The translations under genes were made by a program, and so were the position numbers. DNA of 64,000 nt from Dyadobacter sp. CY345 (GTDB taxonomy: Bacteria; Bacteroidota; Bacteroidia; Cytophagales; Spirosomataceae). Below the pieces are notes generated by a model that made no database searches, was not told the DNA's origin, and saw only the letters and a program-made list of their open reading frames with translations. Positions within the stretch are counted from its first letter, which is position 1. Every line of letters starts with the position of its first letter. Location: positions 372,001 through 436,000 of the forward strand of contig NZ_JAKFFS010000006.1 of the NCBI RefSeq assembly GCF_021502725.1, read 5' to 3'. Below, piece after piece: positions 43,274 through 51,573 of this stretch.

Positions 43274-45742
43274 TTAAAACGGAATAATCACCTTCACACT
43301 GCCGTTCCGGCCCATGTTATAAATTCCTGAACGGCCATTCGGGGAACTTGCGTAATATTCGAAATATTTCAAACGGTTCAAATTCGATTGATATGAGATA
43401 TCAAAGACGTTATCAACCTGTAAGAAAAGCTGAAAAATCGGCTTCTTATTGCGGTTGTTCACGGTAGTTCCGCACCCCAGATTAAAAAGCGTATAACCTG
43501 CTGTGGCAGTTTCAGTATCGTCTACGCCATAGAATTTGTTCTGAGCTCCATAATAGTCAACTTCTGCTCGAAAATAAGTTGAAGACAAAAACCCAGGTTC
43601 CTTGGCGATGGAAAACCTCAGCTCAGATCTTCCGTGAATCGGCGGTATAAAGGGCAGGTATTTCGCTGCGTTTCCTTCGACTGCGATCAGCGCATCGTTT
43701 TTGTTCAGGCCTCGAATAAATGCCAGACTATTGTTAAAAGCCAGCCATTTCATGCCGGTCGGATGGAGGTTCAAACTTGCCTCGGCTCCATACAACTGCG
43801 CTTTTGACTGCTGGTATTTATAAGTAAAATTTCCCGGGACGATCACGACAGGGTTTCCTAAATCGTCATACAGCCGCGCCTGATAGATGTAATTATCAAT
43901 GGTGTTGTTAAAAATTTCCAGACTGATATCCATATCTTTCAGATAACCAATAAAACCAATATCGGTTTGAAGACTGAATTCCGGTTCGAAATCCCGGTTA
44001 CCAAGATAAACAATGTGCGCTCCGGGATCCAGACCGTTTGAACCGATCTCAGTAATGTTCGGAGCGCGATAGCCACGGGATACGTTTGCCTTCAAAAGCA
44101 GACGTTCTGAAATATTATAAGTCGCCCCAAGGCTTCCTGAAATCCCCTTGAAACTGCGGTCATAAGATGGAAATTGCAGCACCGCGGCAGTATTCCGGGG
44201 AACTTTGAGAAGTTCATCGTAACCTGTCTCCGGATTAGGCTGCACATACTGATTTTCCCAGTTCCATGACCGGGTATCGTAACGCACCCCGCCGCTGACA
44301 TCAACTTTACCCAGTGATTTTTTCAGGAATAAAAACCCACCAATATCCAGCAAGTTATAATCAGGAATCGGAAAATCTGTTCCATCCAAATTTCTGTTCA
44401 TCTGATACATCCCATTCACCCCAACAGTTGCCTCAACTCCCTGCCATTCCGGAAAGTTATATTTCAAGTCATAGTTGTAAGTACTGAGCTGCACATACAA
44501 TCCGGGCTGTTCAGGCGTGGTCGGGTGATTATACTCCCGGCGCACACTTTGCTGGAATCCAAGCAAGGCCGTCAGATCTCCTTTGCCCAGCAAAAAATGA
44601 TTTTTTGTAAATAACCGGTAATGCTGAATGCGCTGGTGGAGTGGATTAATATTATAAGTTTTCAAGTCCCGCTCAGCGACCAACGGGCGATCCTTTATGT
44701 CATCTTTTCCACTTTCAAAAATTTGTCTTGTAAATCGGCGGGTTAAGGAATCCCGGCTTCCATCCGGGATTTCCTGTAAATTATTGTAAAGCGTTGCAAA
44801 AACGTAAGACGATCCCCAGCGTTTTTCAAATCCGGTCATCGCCGACAAATTAAGTTCGTTATATGCAGTACCATATACCCTGCCATCCACCTGATTTTTA
44901 TAAGCCGTAGCATTTTTTCCTGAAACGCGAAAAGCACTTTTCCAGCCATTTTTGTTGTAAGCCAAGCCTCCCGAAGCGCCGATCATGCCGTTATTGGTAT
45001 GATATTCCGTCGTGATGTCACCCTTCACTTTCCCTTCCGGGCCTTTTGGGATGTAGGGTATAAAGTTGATGACGCCAGCCACTGCGTCCGAACCATAAAT
45101 CAAACTTGCGGGGCCCTTCACAACTTCTGCACGCTCGATGCCATACTGATCAATTTCAATTCCGTGTTCGTCGCCCCATTGCTGACCTTCCTGACGGATG
45201 CCGTTATACAATGTTAAAACGCGGTTATAACCAAGGCCACGGATAAAAGGCTTGGAAACATTGGGACCCGTTGTTACCGCACTAAGTCCCGGAACACCTT
45301 TCAAAACAGCGTCGACTATGTTGTTATTGACGTTCATATCCATTTCTTTCTTGCTCATGACAGCAATGGCAACCGGACTTTTCCGAAGTTCTGTTGCTCT
45401 GGAAACACCCGTGACAACAACCTCACTTAAATTATTTATCAGAGGAAATAACGTAATATTCACATCCGCCTCCTCATTGGCAAGAATATCAATCTTATTT
45501 GTAACACGCTGAAAACCTATTGCAGAAACCTGTAATTCATAACGCCCGGCCGGAATATTAGCGATCGAAAAAGCACCACTGCTGTCAGCCTGTGTGCCAA
45601 AAGTCGTTTTTACCAAAGTTGCCGTAGCATACGGAATGGGTTTTCCGGCGAAAGTAATTGTTCCGGTAATGTGATTATTTTGAGCAAGTACCTGCGAGGT
45701 AAGCGCCAAAAATATCGCAATGAAATGGATATATTTTTTCAT
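43274..45742 (-). CDS. TonB-dependent outer membrane receptor
   Basis: An 822-residue receptor with signal peptide MKKYIHFIAIFLALTSQVLAQ, a carboxypeptidase-regulatory-like domain at about 25-105, a plug at about 110-230 (KSPVAIAVMSKKEMDM; GPASLIYGSDAVAGVINFI) and a 22-strand-type barrel ending NMGRNGSVKVIIPF. No SusD partner or N-terminal STN domain, so it resembles classical metal or cofactor receptors. The frame is open to 45793, but ATG 45742 gives the signal peptide. A His-rich small membrane protein is encoded 114 bp upstream on the same strand, which points to a metal substrate (inference). Confidence 0.9.
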   Translation of the reverse strand: MKKYIHFIAIFLALTSQVLAQNNHITGTITFAGKPIPYATATLVKTTFGTQADSSGAFSIANIPAGRYELQVSAIGFQRVTNKIDILANEEADVNITLFPLINNLSEVVVTGVSRATELRKSPVAIAVMSKKEMDMNVNNNIVDAVLKGVPGLSAVTTGPNVSKPFIRGLGYNRVLTLYNGIRQEGQQWGDEHGIEIDQYGIERAEVVKGPASLIYGSDAVAGVINFIPYIPKGPEGKVKGDITTEYHTNNGMIGASGGLAYNKNGWKSAFRVSGKNATAYKNQVDGRVYGTAYNELNLSAMTGFEKRWGSSYVFATLYNNLQEIPDGSRDSLTRRFTRQIFESGKDDIKDRPLVAERDLKTYNINPLHQRIQHYRLFTKNHFLLGKGDLTALLGFQQSVRREYNHPTTPEQPGLYVQLSTYNYDLKYNFPEWQGVEATVGVNGMYQMNRNLDGTDFPIPDYNLLDIGGFLFLKKSLGKVDVSGGVRYDTRSWNWENQYVQPNPETGYDELLKVPRNTAAVLQFPSYDRSFKGISGSLGATYNISERLLLKANVSRGYRAPNITEIGSNGLDPGAHIVYLGNRDFEPEFSLQTDIGFIGYLKDMDISLEIFNNTIDNYIYQARLYDDLGNPVVIVPGNFTYKYQQSKAQLYGAEASLNLHPTGMKWLAFNNSLAFIRGLNKNDALIAVEGNAAKYLPFIPPIHGRSELRFSIAKEPGFLSSTYFRAEVDYYGAQNKFYGVDDTETATAGYTLFNLGCGTTVNNRNKKPIFQLFLQVDNVFDISYQSNLNRLKYFEYYASSPNGRSGIYNMGRNGSVKVIIPF

Positions 45743-45856
45743 AGAATCAATTCTATTGAGTAGCAAGAATGGAACAACTGCAGATGACCGCATAGCAGAC
45801 GTACTACAAACAAATGCTGCTGTTGAATAATGATGTTAGAGGTATCAAGAAGAAGG

Positions 45857-46222
45857 TTAAACAATCGGCGGACCCCGAAGAAATAAAGTCAGGAAATTGT
45901 GTTCCGAATCGCGTTCAACATATTGGTAGACAAGAAGCGTTTCCAGACTAATCTCAGGAATGAAAAAAGAAAGTTCAGGAAGAAATGAATCAAATGGAAT
46001 GTTACTGACACAATCCAGCCAATTCAATTCTGATTGTGTATGATGGTGGTTTGGAAAATTACATTTTGCCCCGAATTCTGCATAGGGATGCACATGGCTG
46101 ACAACTCTGCCATCGGGCATACGGTGAGAATGCCGAAACACGACGTTGCTCAGGCAAATTAATGCCCACAATACCAGCAAAAAGCCAGCCAACTGTCGTC
46201 GTTTCAAAACATTATCATTCAT
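45857..46222 (-). CDS. Small His-rich membrane protein
   Basis: A 121-residue protein with one TM near residues 10-29, then an extracytoplasmic part rich in histidine: HSHRMPDGRVVSHVHPY and NHHHTQSE, plus two cysteines. The His clusters are suited to bind zinc, copper or nickel. It precedes the TonB receptor and is probably co-transcribed with it. I do not recognise a named family, although similar HxHxxPDG-type proteins occur in Bacteroidota beside receptors. It could be a metal sensor, chaperone or buffer for the receptor; this is inference. Confidence 0.65.
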   Translation of the reverse strand: MNDNVLKRRQLAGFLLVLWALICLSNVVFRHSHRMPDGRVVSHVHPYAEFGAKCNFPNHHHTQSELNWLDCVSNIPFDSFLPELSFFIPEISLETLLVYQYVERDSEHNFLTLFLRGPPIV

Positions 46223-46530
46223 GCAAATAATTTATGTAACAATGCTGCCAATAAATTTTAAATCACCATTTCTTAGTAAGTCCCAATTTCAGCGCGGAAT
46301 AATCAAATTTGTGGATATATTTTTTCGATGCTTCCATTAAGTCCAACCAAGCAGGATGAATTCATTTCAAATTCACATATCACAAATTTTAGGCAAATCT
46401 AAAAATAATATTTTTAAACTAAAATTTTTAAGTTAGAATTATATTTAATATTAATTTTTATTAACTTAATCTTATTTTATTGAGTATACTAATTTTTTCA
46501 TAAAGCTCTATTTATTGGCCATACATAAAC
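46223..46530. other. AT-rich intergenic region upstream of the His-rich protein
   Basis: About 300 bp; 46380-46500 is extremely AT-rich. No gene, tRNA or clear palindrome for Fur or Zur was recognised; TTGTTACATAA (minus strand, near 46235) is the only metal-regulator-like trace and is weak. The short plus-strand ORF 46146-46340 looks spurious. Confidence 0.4.
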
Positions 46531-46570
46531 AAAAAAAAAGCGCGTCCCAGATATCAGATCTGAAACACGC
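46531..46570 (-). terminator. Intrinsic terminator of the GlxA-type regulator gene
   Basis: On the minus strand GCGTGTTTCAGAT, loop CTGAT, ATCTGGGACGCGC (several G-U pairs) then nine T residues, 40 bp after the stop. Confidence 0.8.
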
Positions 46571-46609
46571 AATCGTGTAAATAAAACAAAATCAAAATTT
46601 TTCTTGTTT

Positions 46610-47590
46610 TTAAGCAACCGGGGCTTCTTTATTATACCTATTTCGGTAATCTGTCGGAGATAATCCAGTGATCTTTTTAAAGACAGACCGAAAAGCTTTG
46701 GCGTCAGAATATCCGACGTCGTACATTACTTCATTTACATTTTTTCCGCTGGACTCAAACTGCTTTTTCGCTGCTTCGATTTTTACTCGCTGGATATATT
46801 CTACCGGTGTATTATTGGTTGCTTTTTTAAATCTGCGCTCAAAGTGCCGTCTGCCAATTGCATACATTGACGACAGTTCTTCAACAGAAATTTTTTCAGT
46901 AAAATTATTTTCAATATACTCCTGCGCTTTTTTTATCGGGTCGTCTTCGTGCTTTTTTTGTCCGTTAAACATTACGAACGGCGACTGGCTTTTACGGTCA
47001 ATTTCAAGCGCATATATTTTCGACGCCATGATGGAAACGTCCCTGCCGGCATGTTTTTCAACAAGATGTAAAAGCAGGCTCCAATAAGATGTCGCGCCGC
47101 CGCTGCTGTAAACGCCCTGCTGTTCTGTCACAATCCGACCGTCTACTAAGGTGACCTCCGGGAACATTTCTCTGAATTCTTGCGCAGTTTTCCAGTGACT
47201 CGAACATTCTTTGCCATTCAACAAACCCGTTGAAGCCAGAAGAAAAGCACCTACGCAAAGACTTGCCACCTCAGCACCATGCTGATATTGCTCCACGATC
47301 CAGGGAACAAACGCTTCGTTCGCAGCAACAGATTTTGCCAGATCGCCGCTAATGGCCGGAATAATTACCAGATCCGCTTTTTCCGCATCAGCTAAAAGCG
47401 TGTCGGGATGCACAGAAAACATTCCATTATGAAATTTGACATCCTTTGACAACCCCACCATTTTTACATTAAACAATGGCTTTCTGCCCATTGCTTCAAG
47501 GAAATCATTTGCTCCGGTAAACATAGTACGCGCATCGACGATACTACATAAAACGGCTTCATTCGGAATCAAAATCGCTACGTTTTTCAT
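46610..47590 (-). CDS. GlxA-type transcriptional regulator: DJ-1/PfpI domain fused to AraC HTH
   Basis: A 326-residue protein. Residues ~1-190 form a DJ-1/PfpI (class I amidotransferase-like) domain with the nucleophile elbow ASLCVGAFLLAS; residues ~215-315 form an AraC double HTH (ISVEELSSMYAIGRRHFERRFKK; VMYDVGYSDAKAFRSVFKKITGLSP). This is the GlxA/FtrA architecture. It binds DNA and senses an unknown small molecule through the N-terminal domain. The gene diverges from the RibD-like reductase gene 187 bp away, a likely target. It has its own terminator. Confidence 0.92.
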   Translation of the reverse strand: MKNVAILIPNEAVLCSIVDARTMFTGANDFLEAMGRKPLFNVKMVGLSKDVKFHNGMFSVHPDTLLADAEKADLVIIPAISGDLAKSVAANEAFVPWIVEQYQHGAEVASLCVGAFLLASTGLLNGKECSSHWKTAQEFREMFPEVTLVDGRIVTEQQGVYSSGGATSYWSLLLHLVEKHAGRDVSIMASKIYALEIDRKSQSPFVMFNGQKKHEDDPIKKAQEYIENNFTEKISVEELSSMYAIGRRHFERRFKKATNNTPVEYIQRVKIEAAKKQFESSGKNVNEVMYDVGYSDAKAFRSVFKKITGLSPTDYRNRYNKEAPVA

Positions 47591-47777
47591 GGGAATTCAG
47601 GCTAAGCAAAGATTTTCCTTTTGGGTAAATAAATGTATCAAATTAAATGATAGGTTCGCCAGGCATGTCGCTATTTACCCTTGAAGAAGTCCGTTTTACA
47701 CATCGTCTTCTCTTTCATTTGACGATAATTTTGTTGAAAACAGATGAAGTATTTTTCAGATCATAATCTGCGGCGAT

Positions 47778-48371
47778 ATGCGGAAAGTAATTGTATCCAT
47801 GAATGTGACGCTCGACGGTTTCATGGCCGGACCAAATTGTGAGCTGGACTGGCATTTCAAATACTGGAATGAAGAAATGGCAAAAGAGGCCGCAGAACAA
47901 TTGAACAAGGCCGATACAATATTATTAGGGCGTATCACCTACCTGGCGTTGGCAGATTACTGGCCCTTCCAGCCGCTTAACCCAAATTTTGCAAGGCAGG
48001 ATATGGCCTATGCAGATATGATGAACAACCATCGGAAAATTGTTTTTTCAAGTACATTAAAAGACACGCGCTGGAATAACTCTGTTGTCAAAAAAGACAG
48101 TTTAAAAAATGCGGTTTGCCATTTGAAGCAGCAATCCGGTAAAGAAATTCTTGTGCTGGGTAGCGGTACTCTGGTTGCTTCGCTTATTGAATATAACTTA
48201 ATTGACGAGTATCAGCTTTGGGTTCATCCTGTAACGCTGGGAAAAGGAAAACTCCTATTTAAAAATTCAGAGATAAAAAACAGTTTGAAGCTTGTCAAAG
48301 AAAAAGAATTTGAGTCCGGCGTCGTTATCCACTTTTACATTCCTGCCTGCATTAATGACGAATTCAAATAA
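47778..48371 (+). CDS. Dihydrofolate reductase-family protein (RibD C-terminal domain)
   Basis: A 197-residue protein with the DHFR/RibD_C fold: start RKVIVSMNVTLDGFMAGPN, the ADTILLGRITY segment, FSSTLKDTRWNN, and EILVLGSGTLVASLIEYNLIDEYQLWVHPVTLGKGKLLF. This small family is usually a stand-alone NADPH-dependent reductase of unknown substrate, not the folate enzyme. It stands opposite the GlxA-type regulator. A TAATTTTG element at 47726-47733 could be its -7 box. Start ATG 47778 gives the family N-terminus. Confidence 0.88.
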   Translation: MRKVIVSMNVTLDGFMAGPNCELDWHFKYWNEEMAKEAAEQLNKADTILLGRITYLALADYWPFQPLNPNFARQDMAYADMMNNHRKIVFSSTLKDTRWNNSVVKKDSLKNAVCHLKQQSGKEILVLGSGTLVASLIEYNLIDEYQLWVHPVTLGKGKLLFKNSEIKNSLKLVKEKEFESGVVIHFYIPACINDEFK

Positions 48372-48489
48372 AAAAGTATCGCAAAAGAAAATATTTCACA
48401 ACTTCACAGCGATGCATTCAAAAATTTAACGACGACGATTTTTTCGAAATTTAGAGAACAGTAGTCACCATTGGTTCAAACCAAGTCAT

Positions 48490-49302
48490 TTACATTCCCG
48501 GTAGGTTCAAACCTGACATTTTTAGATCTTCCAGCAACTTTTCCTGAATGGCCATTTTTGTATCGATAAAACCATGGGCATTAATCCAGACGTTCAGCAT
48601 AACCTTGTAACCATCATTTTCAATAGATGAAATTCCAATTCGCCGTTCGGGTGTTGCCAGTATGTTCTGTGAGCTGTCAAGCACTTGATTGATGAGATTT
48701 TTCACTGTCCCAAAATCGATACTGTTGCTGAATTTCATCTCAATATCCAGGCGTCTTTTTCCCGATGCACTGATATTAATGATCACTTCGTTCGAAAGTT
48801 TACTATTTGGAATGATGACAGTTCGGTTATCAAAAGTCTTTACGATGGTATGAAATATTTTGATGCCTACGACCATACCTTCCTGACCCTGAGCGACTAT
48901 GTTATCACCAACCTTGAACGGTTTTAGCAACAGAATTAAAACACCGCTCGCGAAATTTTGCAGTGTCCCGGAAAGTGCAAGACCTGCCGCTACACCAAGG
49001 GCACCAATCAAGGCAGCAAAAATTGTCATTTGGATTCCGATAATCTGCATCGCTGCAATGATCAGCAGAATACGGAGAACGGTAATTGTTAAGCTTAACA
49101 AAAATGGCGAAAGAGAAGGGTCAATTTCTCTTTTGAGCATGTGCGCAGACATCCACCTTGACAAAACTTTAATTAGCCACAATCCGGTTATCAGTATTAC
49201 AATGCCCAATATAAACGAAGGGCCACGATCCAGTATCCACAAGTAAGCTTTATTATAAAATTGATCCAGATTCATTGTTTTTTCATTAAGTTTATCCATC
49301 AT
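48490..49302 (-). CDS. Small-conductance mechanosensitive channel (MscS family)
   Basis: A 270-residue inner-membrane protein with TM helices near residues 31-50, 68-89 and 92-130. The third carries the Ala/Gly-rich MscS pore helix (GALGVAAGLALSGTLQNFASG) followed by the conserved KPFKVGD entry to the beta domain and TVIIPNSKLSNEVIIN; the cytoplasmic alpha-beta domain completes the minimal 3-TM form. It opens under membrane tension on osmotic downshock. Start at ATG 49302; ATG 49299 or 49275 are possible alternatives. Confidence 0.92.
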   Translation of the reverse strand: MMDKLNEKTMNLDQFYNKAYLWILDRGPSFILGIVILITGLWLIKVLSRWMSAHMLKREIDPSLSPFLLSLTITVLRILLIIAAMQIIGIQMTIFAALIGALGVAAGLALSGTLQNFASGVLILLLKPFKVGDNIVAQGQEGMVVGIKIFHTIVKTFDNRTVIIPNSKLSNEVIINISASGKRRLDIEMKFSNSIDFGTVKNLINQVLDSSQNILATPERRIGISSIENDGYKVMLNVWINAHGFIDTKMAIQEKLLEDLKMSGLNLPGM

Positions 49303-49419
49303 TCATTCTGCAATGTAATTTTCGTACCAGAAAACATACACCAATCTCATCTCCCGGATCTCATACAAGTGGGAATACGCCTAAAATCAGAAATAACTGA
49401 ATGAAAAATCCCTTGAATT

Positions 49420-49857
49420 ATGTCCCTCAAAATTTCAGCATATACGCAGGTTCATACATCAAAACTCCGAGAGGTGTTTCTTGAATCCCGCAAACTGGCC
49501 TTCCCATGGAAAGATCCGAAGGAGTTCAGGTTGAATCATTTTGACGAAGTTATCAAGGACGAGAAGGTACTAGTCGCTTTACACGACGATATTCCCATTG
49601 GATTTATCGCCTGGTGGCCGCCGGCGAGTTTTATTCACTCGCTCTTCATCGATCCTAACTTTGTGGGTAGGGGAATTGGTAAGTTGTTATTGGAAGGATG
49701 TATGGAACAAATTTCGCTGCCCGCTTCGCTAAAATGTCTGAAGGCAAATGAAGCTGCTTTGAGATTTTATAAAAAGCATAGCTGGGTCATTGAAGACTCA
49801 GGACTTTCGCCGGATGGTGATTATTTTTTACTTTCGTTTGGAAAGAACAATGACTAG
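49420..49857 (+). CDS. GNAT-family N-acetyltransferase
   Basis: A 145-residue acetyltransferase with the GNAT acetyl-CoA loop VGRGIGKLLLEG (about residues 84-95), preceded by FIHSLFIDPNF and followed by LKANEAALRFYKKHSWV. It is a single-domain enzyme of unknown acceptor. The gene is isolated between the MscS gene (divergent) and a lipoprotein gene (convergent, 30 bp). ATG 49420 opens with a standard length N-terminus. Confidence 0.88.
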   Translation: MSLKISAYTQVHTSKLREVFLESRKLAFPWKDPKEFRLNHFDEVIKDEKVLVALHDDIPIGFIAWWPPASFIHSLFIDPNFVGRGIGKLLLEGCMEQISLPASLKCLKANEAALRFYKKHSWVIEDSGLSPDGDYFLLSFGKNND

Positions 49858-49887
49858 AATTTATTGCATATCAAAAACGAAATAGTC

Positions 49888-50319
49888 TTATTGACGGACG
49901 TACTTACTTTTACTTACGGCAACTACGTCAGACAAGGTAAGAATAAGTTGATCTTCATTCTGCTCAATATTCCACTTACTGGTAATACAATCAACAAAAG
50001 CACACTGAGGATTTGATTCTACTTTTTCCTTGGGTATAATTTCAAACAAAACTCCGTTAAGCGTATAAGATTTCGGAGCGCAGCACACTGGCAAGCCTTT
50101 GTCGTTCAAGACAACTCCGTCATGCCGGAAAGTGATCAGGTATGGCTGATCGGTTGAGGAAACCGACTCCCATTTTATCTCTCCGTTGATCGTCCTTCCG
50201 TAAGCTTCCAAACGCCAGGTGCCAAAAATCTCCTTGATGGCCGGTAGTGGTTCGGGATCTTTGTCTCTACAATCGCAAAGGAAAAAAGTTAAGGCCAGGA
50301 TAACGAAGATGGATTTCAT
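49888..50319 (-). CDS. Small lipocalin-like lipoprotein
   Basis: A 143-residue protein with a lipoprotein signal and lipobox LCDC (Cys17). The mature part begins IKEIFGTWRLEAYGR, the GxW start of lipocalin-like domains, and appears all-beta. It contains four extra cysteines (VCCAPK, QCAF, DCITSK) that could form disulfides. No partner gene is adjacent. Function is unknown. Confidence 0.75.
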   Translation of the reverse strand: MKSIFVILALTFFLCDCRDKDPEPLPAIKEIFGTWRLEAYGRTINGEIKWESVSSTDQPYLITFRHDGVVLNDKGLPVCCAPKSYTLNGVLFEIIPKEKVESNPQCAFVDCITSKWNIEQNEDQLILTLSDVVAVSKSKYVRQ

Positions 50320-50480
50320 AATGCAAATTGTAATTGTTTTCTGAAAGACAGAAAAACAGAAAGAATGGTTGGATTTAAAATCCAGTATTTGTTTAATTTT
50401 AAATAATTAAAATATAAAATCAATTTTCGATTACAACCAAATAATTAAAATCTTAGTCATTTAATTAAAGCTCAACTGTT

Positions 50481-51119
50481 ATGAAGAAAGGGATCCTACT
50501 TTTTTTTATTAGTTGCCTTCCATCACTCGTCTCGGCTCAGTGGAATGCGCAGCTTGGTGTTAATGTTATTCCGCTGATAGCCAAAACGCTGGAAGTCACT
50601 TCTGAATTCAGCCATCATCCAGGTTATTCGCTTAATGTAAATGCAGGTTATACTTTTAAAACAGGATTTGTTGGCATACCGGATTACAAAATCTATGATT
50701 ATATAAGCGACAGACAAACATCTGGCGCATTTTTAAAAGCAGGCGGAAGACTCTACCTTCGAAGCCTGACTGGCGTGCAACGAAGGACAAATTTTTTCGT
50801 AGGTGCGGCGATTATCGTGTCACAATATGATCAAACTGCTTTGCGGAGACTGGTAACTCCTAACGGTGAAAATACTGAAAATTATGTGGACGTCAGCGCA
50901 AAAGGAGTCAGCTTCTGTCCTGCATTTTCGATTGGATTCAGTCGGCGCATCGGAGAAAAATTCACGTTCGATTGGGGGTTACAAAAAGCACTCGTGACTC
51001 GTGAGAACGACTTTATAGGTACGAGACGAAGAAATTATCAGCCAGGTGCAGGTAGCGGCCAATCAGTTTTTCTTAGTTATTTTCAGGGGATTTTGTCATT
51101 GAAATATAGCCTAAATTAG
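50481..51119 (+). CDS. Exported protein of unknown function, possible small outer-membrane barrel
   Basis: A 212-residue protein with a signal peptide (MKKGILLFFISCLPSLVSAQ). Alternating hydrophobic-aromatic strands (VFLSYFQGILSLKYSLN at the end; NFFVGAAIIVSQYD; FCPAFSIGFSRRI) and a C-terminus ending in alternating aromatic residues suggest an eight-strand outer-membrane barrel. No named family is recognised. It has no operon partner. A decayed gene lies behind it on the opposite strand. Confidence 0.7.
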   Translation: MKKGILLFFISCLPSLVSAQWNAQLGVNVIPLIAKTLEVTSEFSHHPGYSLNVNAGYTFKTGFVGIPDYKIYDYISDRQTSGAFLKAGGRLYLRSLTGVQRRTNFFVGAAIIVSQYDQTALRRLVTPNGENTENYVDVSAKGVSFCPAFSIGFSRRIGEKFTFDWGLQKALVTRENDFIGTRRRNYQPGAGSGQSVFLSYFQGILSLKYSLN

Positions 51120-51573
51120 CCTCCACAATCTCGCTTTCCTCTTCTTTAAATTTCATAGCCGAATCAATGTCTTTGATTCCAGGCAATCGTCTATCTAACT
51201 ATGCCCATCTTTACAGTCTGTCAGGTTTGGCATCCAGATAACAATGCCCTTCAAGTTGAAATAATTTGTTCTCGTCAATAATCCGCTTAATGAAAACCCG
51301 TTCGCTTACCTTGGAATTCAATTGAAAGGAGCATTTTGCTTTTCTTTAATTATCGTCGTATAGCTTGCGCCGTTAACTTTGTGAAAAACATTCGATGATA
51401 TTCTTTTTACCCTATTCATCCCCAAGCTTAGACGGAAAATAACGTTTATAGATGCAGGTACAATTTTTATACTAATGATCTGGAATAAAATTGTTTCAAT
51501 TTTATGTGGTCAATTAAGATTCTTTACCACACATGTTGACGGCAAGTTTTCAAAAAAATAGCTTTTTAATTCT
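51120..51573. other. Intergenic region with a decayed gene and the kinase upstream region
   Basis: The left 300 bp contain the minus-strand pseudogene described separately. The right 150 bp hold an inverted repeat aaaattg-ttt-caatttt (51487-51503) and a partial atgtggt/accacacat repeat (51504-51534), possible regulatory sites for the histidine kinase. No promoter was clear. Confidence 0.5.
51211..51419 (-). pseudogene. Frameshifted small gene, product unknown
   Basis: From ATG 51419 the minus strand reads MNRVKRISSNVFHKVNGAS, then YTTIIKEKQNAPF, and then hits a stop; removing the effect of a one-base loss in a T run near 51324 continues the protein in the next frame as QLNSKVSERVFIKRIIDENK, then LFQLEGHCYLDAKPDRL, and stop at 51211. 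The joined product would be 69 residues. Beyond the stop the same frame still reads protein-like (LDRRLPGIKDIDSAMKF, then KEEESEIVE) down to ~51122 with one more stop. Codon quality on both sides of the shift supports a formerly coding segment rather than chance. No family recognised. Confidence 0.5.

Noticed and set aside
46146..46340. 64-aa plus-strand ORF over the His-rich protein start
   Set aside because: Overlaps the opposite gene and its upstream AT-rich region; no coding character.
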